From assembly GCA_012295275.1 (NCBI GenBank), contig CM022670.1:37862251-37887250 (forward strand): a stretch of 25,000 nucleotides of DNA, read 5' to 3'. Below are positions 19,207 through 25,000 of the stretch, in pieces. Positions within the stretch are counted from its first letter, which is position 1, and each line of letters begins with the position of its first letter. This stretch comes from Chrysomallon squamiferum. Its lineage: Eukaryota; Mollusca; Gastropoda; Neomphalida; Peltospiridae. The notes below the pieces were generated by a model, which worked only from the letters and a program-made list of their open reading frames with translations, was not told the DNA's origin and did no database searches. Position numbers and translations under genes: made by a program.

Positions 19207-20215
19207 ACAATATTTTATTTATTTATTTCGTTTCTGTTTTCGCTGACTTCATCATATCAGTGTAATATGAAAAACCTACCTAATGACGTACGTTTCACTG
19301 ACTGACTTTTATTTGTGTCCCTCAAACTTGTGTGTCGGCTGAAACTAAATTTGAAAATGTTATGAATAACCCTTTCGTTCTGGTTAGAGATTTAATGAAG
19401 AATCTCAAAATGCATGGGAAATGGGCCACCTCGAGTTTTCAGTATAACGAAATGGTGCTAGAAGACACCTGAGCACGTCATTTTGACACACAGATTTGCT
19501 ACGAAAAGAAAAACACAAATTTCTTTTCGAATTTGACCTCAAAGACGAGCATAAAATAAACGATCAGTATATCTGTACTTTCAAGGTTGAATTCTACATT
19601 GGGTTTGCTCTCAAAGACGCTCTGAAAAGATAAAATTGATGGGCAGTTTTTCAATATGACTTTACTGGCATCCCCTCAGTAGAATATTTAACATTTCTTC
19701 ACTTCCTACGACTATTGCTGTTCATCGTTTCTCTTGTCATTGTTCGAGTTGACTTTCTCCCATTCACTGTAACAGCTGACGTCGTGTTTATTACGAATGA
19801 AAAGTTGTCAGGGTGTGCTATACAGGCATGAATTGAAAGGTCAAAAGGCTTACTAAACGCTGGTAATCTACACACGTACAAAAATATTTCGTTATTTTTA
19901 TTATTTATTTCCTCTTTGAAAACATTTCATGATGAAAAAGTAAATGCTTGCCTTTGATACAGTGACACTGTTATTTTTACTTTCGACCATCAGCAACGCA
20001 CAGTGGTCATAATTATTATTTTATCACAGTCCGACTGCTTATAGTTTTCGATTTATAAATTTATTTCTGAATTGCATATAAAACTGCTTTCGTCGTCCGT
20101 CCGTCGAATGATGCAATTATGTATTGAGAAACCGACATCTGTAATTCACTGAAATAGAACCTTTACATAGGTTTATACGGTGACCTGTTAAGGGATTTCG
20201 ATGATGCTTCCATAG

Positions 20216-20287
20216 TCCTCGGTAGTATAGTGGTGAGTATCCCCGCCTGTCACGCGGGAGACCGGGGTTCAATTCCCCGCCGGGGAG
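20216..20287 (+). tRNA. tRNA-Asp (GTC), copy 12
   Basis: Identical to copy 2, in the distal homogenised block. Confidence 0.98.
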
Positions 20288-21294
20288 ACAATATTTTATT
20301 TATTTATTTCGTTTCTGTTTTCGCTGACTTCATCATATCAGTGTAATATGAAACCTACCTAATGACGTACGTTTCACTGACTGACTTTTATTTGTGTCCC
20401 TCAAACTTGTGTGTCGGCTGAAACTAAATTTGAAAATGTTATGAATAACTCTTTCGTTCTGGTTAGAGATTTAATGAAGAATCTCAAAAATGCATGGGAA
20501 ATGGGCCACCTCGAGTTTTCAGTATAACGAAATGGTGCTAGAAGACACCTGAGCACGTCATTTTGACACACAGATTTGCTACGAAAAGAAAAACACAAAT
20601 TTCTTTTCGAATTTGACCTCAAAGACGAGCATAAAATAAACGATCAGTATATCTGTACTTTCAAGGTTGAATTCTACATTGGGTTTGCTCTCAAAGACGC
20701 TCTGAAAAGATAAAATTGATGGGCAGTTTTTCAATATGACTTTACTGGCATCCCCTCAGTAGAATATTTAACATTTCTTCACTTCCTACGACTATTGCTG
20801 TTCATCGTTTCTCTTGTCATTGTTCGAGTTGACTTTCTCCCATTCACTGTAACAGCTGACGTCGTGTTTATTACGAATGAAAAGTTGTCAGGGTGTGCTA
20901 TACAGGCATGAATTGAAGGTCAAAAGGCTTACTAAACGCTGGTAATCTACACACGTACAAAAATATTTCGTTATTTTTATTATTTATTTCCTCTTTGAAA
21001 ACATTTCATGATGAAAAAGTAAATGCTTGCCTTTGATACAGTGACACTGTTATTTTTACTTTCGACCATCAGCAACGCACAGTGGTCATAATTATTATTT
21101 TATCACAGTCCGACTGCTTATAGTTTTCGATTTATAAATTTATTTCTGAATTGCATATAAAACTGCTTTCGTCGTCCGTCCGTCGAATGATGCAATTATG
21201 TATTGAGAAACCGACATCTGTAATTCACTGAAATAGAACCTTTACATAGGTTTATACGGTGACCTGTTAAGGGATTTCGATGATGCTTCCATAG

Positions 21295-21366
21295 TCCTCG
21301 GTAGTATAGTGGTGAGTATCCCCGCCTGTCACGCGGGAGACCGGGGTTCAATTCCCCGCCGGGGAG
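21295..21366 (+). tRNA. tRNA-Asp (GTC), copy 13
   Basis: Identical to copy 2. The downstream spacer contains GACACATAGATTTGCTACG, shared with the unit of copy 3. Confidence 0.98.
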
Positions 21367-22373
21367 ACAATATTTTATTTATTTATTTCGTTTCTGTTTT
21401 CGCTGACTTCATCATATCAGTGTAATATGAAACCTACCTAATGACGTACGTTTCACTGACTGACTTTTATTTGTGTCCCTCAAACTTGTGTGTCGGCTGA
21501 AACTAAATTTGAAAATGTTATGAATAACTCTTTCGTTCTGGTTAGAGATTTAATGAAGAATCTCAAAAATGCATGGGAAATGGGCCACCTCGAGTTTTCA
21601 GTATAACGAAATGGTGCTAGAAGACACCTGAGCACGTCATTTTGACACATAGATTTGCTACGAAAAGAAAAACACAAATTTCTTTTCGAATTTGACCTCA
21701 AAGACGAGCATAAAATAAACGATCAGTATATCTGTACTTTCAAGGTTGAATTCTACATTGGGTTTGCTCTCAAAGACGCTCTGAAAAGATAAAATTGATG
21801 GGCAGTTTTTCAATATGACTTTACTGGCATCCCCTCAGTAGAATATTTAACATTTCTTCACTTCCTACGACTATTGCTGTTCATCGTTTCTCTTGTCATT
21901 GTTCGAGTTGACTTTCTCCCATTCACTGTAACAGCTGACGTCGTGTTTATTACGAATGAAAAGTTGTCAGGGTGTGCTATACAGGCATGAATTGAAGGTC
22001 AAAAGGCTTACTAAACGCTGGTAATCTACACACGTACAAAAATATTTCGTTATTTTTATTATTTATTTCCTCTTTGAAAACATTTCATGATGAAAAAGTA
22101 AATGCTTGCCTTTGATACAGTGACACTGTTATTTTTACTTTCGACCATCAGCAACGCACAGTGGTCATAATTATTATTTTATCACAGTCCGACTGCTTAT
22201 AGTTTTCGATTTATAAATTTATTTCTGAATTGCATATAAAACTGCTTTCGTCGTCCGTCCGTCGAATGATGCAATTATGTATTGAGAAACCGACATCTGT
22301 AATTCACTGAAATAGAACCTTTACATAGGTTTATACGGTGACCTGTTAAGGGATTTCGATGATGCTTCCATAG

Positions 22374-22445
22374 TCCTCGGTAGTATAGTGGTGAGTATCC
22401 CCGCCTGTCACGCGGGAGACCGGGGTTCAATTCCCCGCCGGGGAG
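22374..22445 (+). tRNA. tRNA-Asp (GTC), copy 14
   Basis: Identical to copy 2. The spacer after it reverts to proximal-type GAATCGAAGG at about 23068-23077, within otherwise distal-type sequence. Confidence 0.98.
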
Positions 22446-23454
22446 ACAATATTTTATTTATTTATTTCGTTTCTGTTTTCGCTGACTTCATCATATCAGT
22501 GTAATATGAAACCTACCTAATGACGTACGTTTCACTGACTGACTTTTATTTGTGTCCCTCAAACTTGTGTGTCGGCTGAAACTAAATTTGAAAATGTTAT
22601 GAATAACTCTTTCGTTCTGGTTAGAGATTTAATGAAGAATCTCAAAAATGCATGGGAAATGGGCCACCTCGAGTTTTCAGTATAACGAAATGGTGCTAGA
22701 AGACACCTGAGCACGTCATTTTGACACACAGATTTGCTACGAAAAGAAAAACACAAATTTCTTTTCGAATTTGACCTCAAAGACGAGCATAAAATAAACG
22801 ATCAGTATATCTGTACTTTCAAGGTTGAATTCTACATTGGGTTTGCTCTCAAAGACGCTCTGAAAAGATAAAATTGATGGGCAGTTTTTCAATATGACTT
22901 TACTGGCATCCCCTCAGTAGAATATTTAACATTTCTTCACTTCCTACGACTATTGCTGTTCATCGTTTCTCTTGTCATTGTTCGAGTTGACTTTCTCCCA
23001 TTCACTGTAACAGCTGACGTCGTGTTTATTACGAATGAAAAGTTGTCAGGGTGTGCTATACAGGCATGAATCGAAGGTCAAAAGGCTTACTAAACGCTGG
23101 TAATCTACACACGTACAAAAATATTTCGTTATTTTTATTATTTATTTCCTCTTTGAAAACATTTCATGATGAAAAAGTAAATGCTTGCCTTTGATACAGT
23201 GACACTGTTATTTTTACTTTCGACCATCAGCAACGCACAGTGGTCATAATTATTATTTTTTATCACAGTCCGACTGCTTATAGTTTTCGATTTATAAATT
23301 TATTTCTGAATTGCATATAAAACTGCTTTCGTCGTCCGTCCGTCGAATGATGCAATTATGTATTGAGAAACCGACATCTGTAATTCACTGAAATAGAACC
23401 TTTACATAGGTTTATACGGTGACCTGTTAAGGGATTTCGATGATGCTTCCATAG

Positions 23455-23526
23455 TCCTCGGTAGTATAGTGGTGAGTATCCCCGCCTGTCACGCGGGAGA
23501 CCGGGGTTCAATTCCCCGCCGGGGAG
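23455..23526 (+). tRNA. tRNA-Asp (GTC), copy 15
   Basis: Identical to copy 2, and the last gene of the array. The spacer after it has a 3-base insertion in GTTATATAACG (about 23761) and proximal-type TTACAAATG. It runs only to 24458, so no further tRNA follows. Confidence 0.98.
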
Positions 23527-24458
23527 ACAATATTTTATTTATTTATTTCGTTTCTGTTTTCGCTGACTTCATCATATCAGTGTAATATGAAACCTACCTA
23601 ATGACGTACGTTTCACTGACTGACTTTTATTTGTGTCCCTCAAACTTGTGTGTCGGCTGAAACTAAATTTGAAAATGTTATGAATAACTCTTTCGTTCTG
23701 GTTAGAGATTTAATGAAGAATCTCAAAAATGCATGGGAAATGGGCCACCTCGAGTTTTCAGTTATATAACGAAATGGTGCTAGAAGACACCTGAGCACGT
23801 CATTTTGACACACAGATTTGCTACGAAAAAAAAAACACAAATTTCTTTTCGAATTTGACCTCAAAGACGAGCATAAAATAAACGATCAGTATATCTGTAC
23901 TTTCAAGGTTGAATTCTACATTGGGTTTGCTCTCAAAGACGCTCTGAAAAGATAAAATTGATGGGCAGTTTTTCAATATGACTTTACTGGCATCCCCTCA
24001 GTAGAATATTTAACATTTCTTCACTTCCTACGACTATTGCTGTTCATCGTTTCTCTTGTCATTGTTCGAGTTGACTTTCTCCCATTCACTGTAACAGCTG
24101 ACGTCGTGTTTATTACAAATGAAAAGTTGTCAGGGTGTGCTATACAGGCATGAATTGAAGGTCAAAAGGCTTACTAAACGCTGGTAATCTACACACGTAC
24201 AAAAATATTTCGTTATTTTTATTATTTATTTCCTCTTTGAAAACATTTCATGATGAAAAGTAAATGCTTGCCTTTGATACAGTGACACTGTTATTTTTAC
24301 TTTCGACCATCAGCAACGCACAGTGGTCATAATTATTATTTTATCACAGTCCGACTGCTTATAGTTTTCGATTTATAAATTTATTTCTGAATTGCATATA
24401 AAACTGCTTTCGTCGTCCGTCCGTCGAATGATGCAATTATGTATTGAGAAACCGACAT

Positions 24459-25000
24459 GTTTTTATTTTTTTTTTTCATTATATATACAATACAGCGAAT
24501 AATGATTGATATACTGCTATGATATATTATCTATTGTTGATATAAGAAATAAACAGATTGATAGAAAGATATGTAGACAGATACTAGGATATTTATATAT
24601 AGGTGGGTAAATATATTTTGGTATGGTTAAATAGATATAGATATATAAATTGATGGACAGATAGACATCCAGACAGACAGCCAGACGTTTAGACAGACAG
24701 ACAGATATGTCGTTTTGTATTAATGAACTTTTGCCAAAAATCCGGAATGTGTTTTGTTTTTATGTTAAAAGTTTGCTTGGTGTAGTTATAACGTTCTGCC
24801 GACATGGTTTATTTATTTTATAATCAGAAAAGGAAACCGTGGCAGCTGAATAAACAAATTTCTGTTTGAAATAAAAACAAAAGCAAACGCAAACAGTTAA
24901 TCGAGACTCAGTTAGCTGATGAAATAACACTGACGTGAAAATCGGATTACGAACGTGAACGGAATGTCTTCAGAATAGAAAGGTAGAATTACTGAAGTGT
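24459..25000. other. Right flank: T-rich junction, GATA/GACA repeats, unique DNA
   Basis: The array stops mid-unit and is followed at once by T-runs (24460-24464 and 24466-24476). From about 24557 to 24709 the sequence is a degenerate mix of GATA-, GACA- and GTAGACAG-like tetranucleotides. The remaining ~290 bases are unique, with no convincing gene. Confidence 0.7.
24557..24709. repeat. Degenerate (GATA)n/(GACA)n tract
   Basis: Repeated AGATAGA-, ATAGATAT-, AGACAGACAG- and CCAGACAG-type units with many interruptions. Simple-sequence DNA next to the array edge. Confidence 0.85.

Larger units (their letters stand above)
7841..24458 (+). repeat. Tandem array of ~1,080-bp units, each carrying one tRNA-Asp gene
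   Basis: About 15.4 head-to-tail units. Spacing between successive tRNA 5' ends is 1079, 1081, 1079, 1084, 1080, 1088, 1079, 1081, 1081, 1079, 1080, 1079, 1079 and 1081 bases. By eye the units differ by a few substitutions and small indels, often in A/T homopolymers. The left edge is at 7841-7860 (TCTTGTC..TTCGAGT, then exact from ACTTTCTCCC at 7861). The right edge is abrupt after ACCGACAT at 24458, mid-unit. The array was probably made by unequal crossing-over and kept alike by conversion; that is inference. Confidence 0.97.

Noticed and set aside
19699-19881. 60-codon antisense open frame in the unit after copy 11
   Set aside because: Caused by a one-base A insertion near 19838; absent from all other units.
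7841-24458. CRISPR array or satellite DNA without genes
   Set aside because: The repeat unit is ~1,080 bp, has no short repeat/variable spacer pattern, and contains an intact tRNA gene. The host is eukaryotic.
7841-24458. 5S rRNA or small nuclear RNA gene inside the array unit
   Set aside because: I looked for 5S internal-control-like and U6/U1-like sequence in the spacer and saw none; only the tRNA is recognisable.

Overview
The window reads as nuclear DNA of an animal (metazoan). It is AT-rich and loaded with (ATT)n/(AAT)n microsatellites. It has one probable spliced terminal exon with a 3' untranslated region ending in AATAAA, and otherwise it carries tRNA genes of standard eukaryotic form: internal A/B boxes, no encoded CCA, short T-run terminators. 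A mollusc is my best guess. It rests on the repeat style and on a doubled GGGGAGATAACTC motif that I recall from mollusc genomes; I could not check this.

Layout. (1) 1-1120: the 3' end of an unidentified protein gene on the + strand. A splice acceptor lies at 111-112, an 82-codon terminal coding exon at 113-361, and a 3' UTR runs to a polyadenylation signal at 1098-1103. (2) 1121-2580: AT-rich intergenic DNA with microsatellites. (3) 2581-7190: a tRNA-Asn(GTT) cluster with seven full-length copies on both strands and one 20-nt fragment. The copies sit in two duplicated flank families, one per orientation. All full copies have the same 74-nt sequence, including an unusual U4.U69 mismatch in the acceptor stem. 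(4) 7191-7840: a unique segment with weak traces of a decayed coding element and a short doubled motif. (5) 7841-24458: the main feature, a head-to-tail array of about 15.4 units of ~1,080 bp, each with one tRNA-Asp(GTC) gene on the + strand. Twelve of the 15 tRNA copies are identical; copies 1, 6 and 11 carry small indels. The spacers fall into a proximal and a distal sequence type, with a stepwise transition over units 8-10. (6) 24459-25000: a T-rich junction followed by degenerate GATA/GACA repeats and unique DNA.

There are 22 full-length or near-full-length tRNA genes here, but only two anticodons, GTT and GTC. Both belong to the G34-U35 class that carries queuosine in animals. The Asn cluster (scattered, both strands) and the Asp array (regular, one strand) show two modes of tRNA gene amplification side by side. 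Unequal exchange and gene conversion are the likely mechanisms in the Asp array. A ~73-codon antisense open frame recurs in the array units, but its indel pattern does not support a protein.
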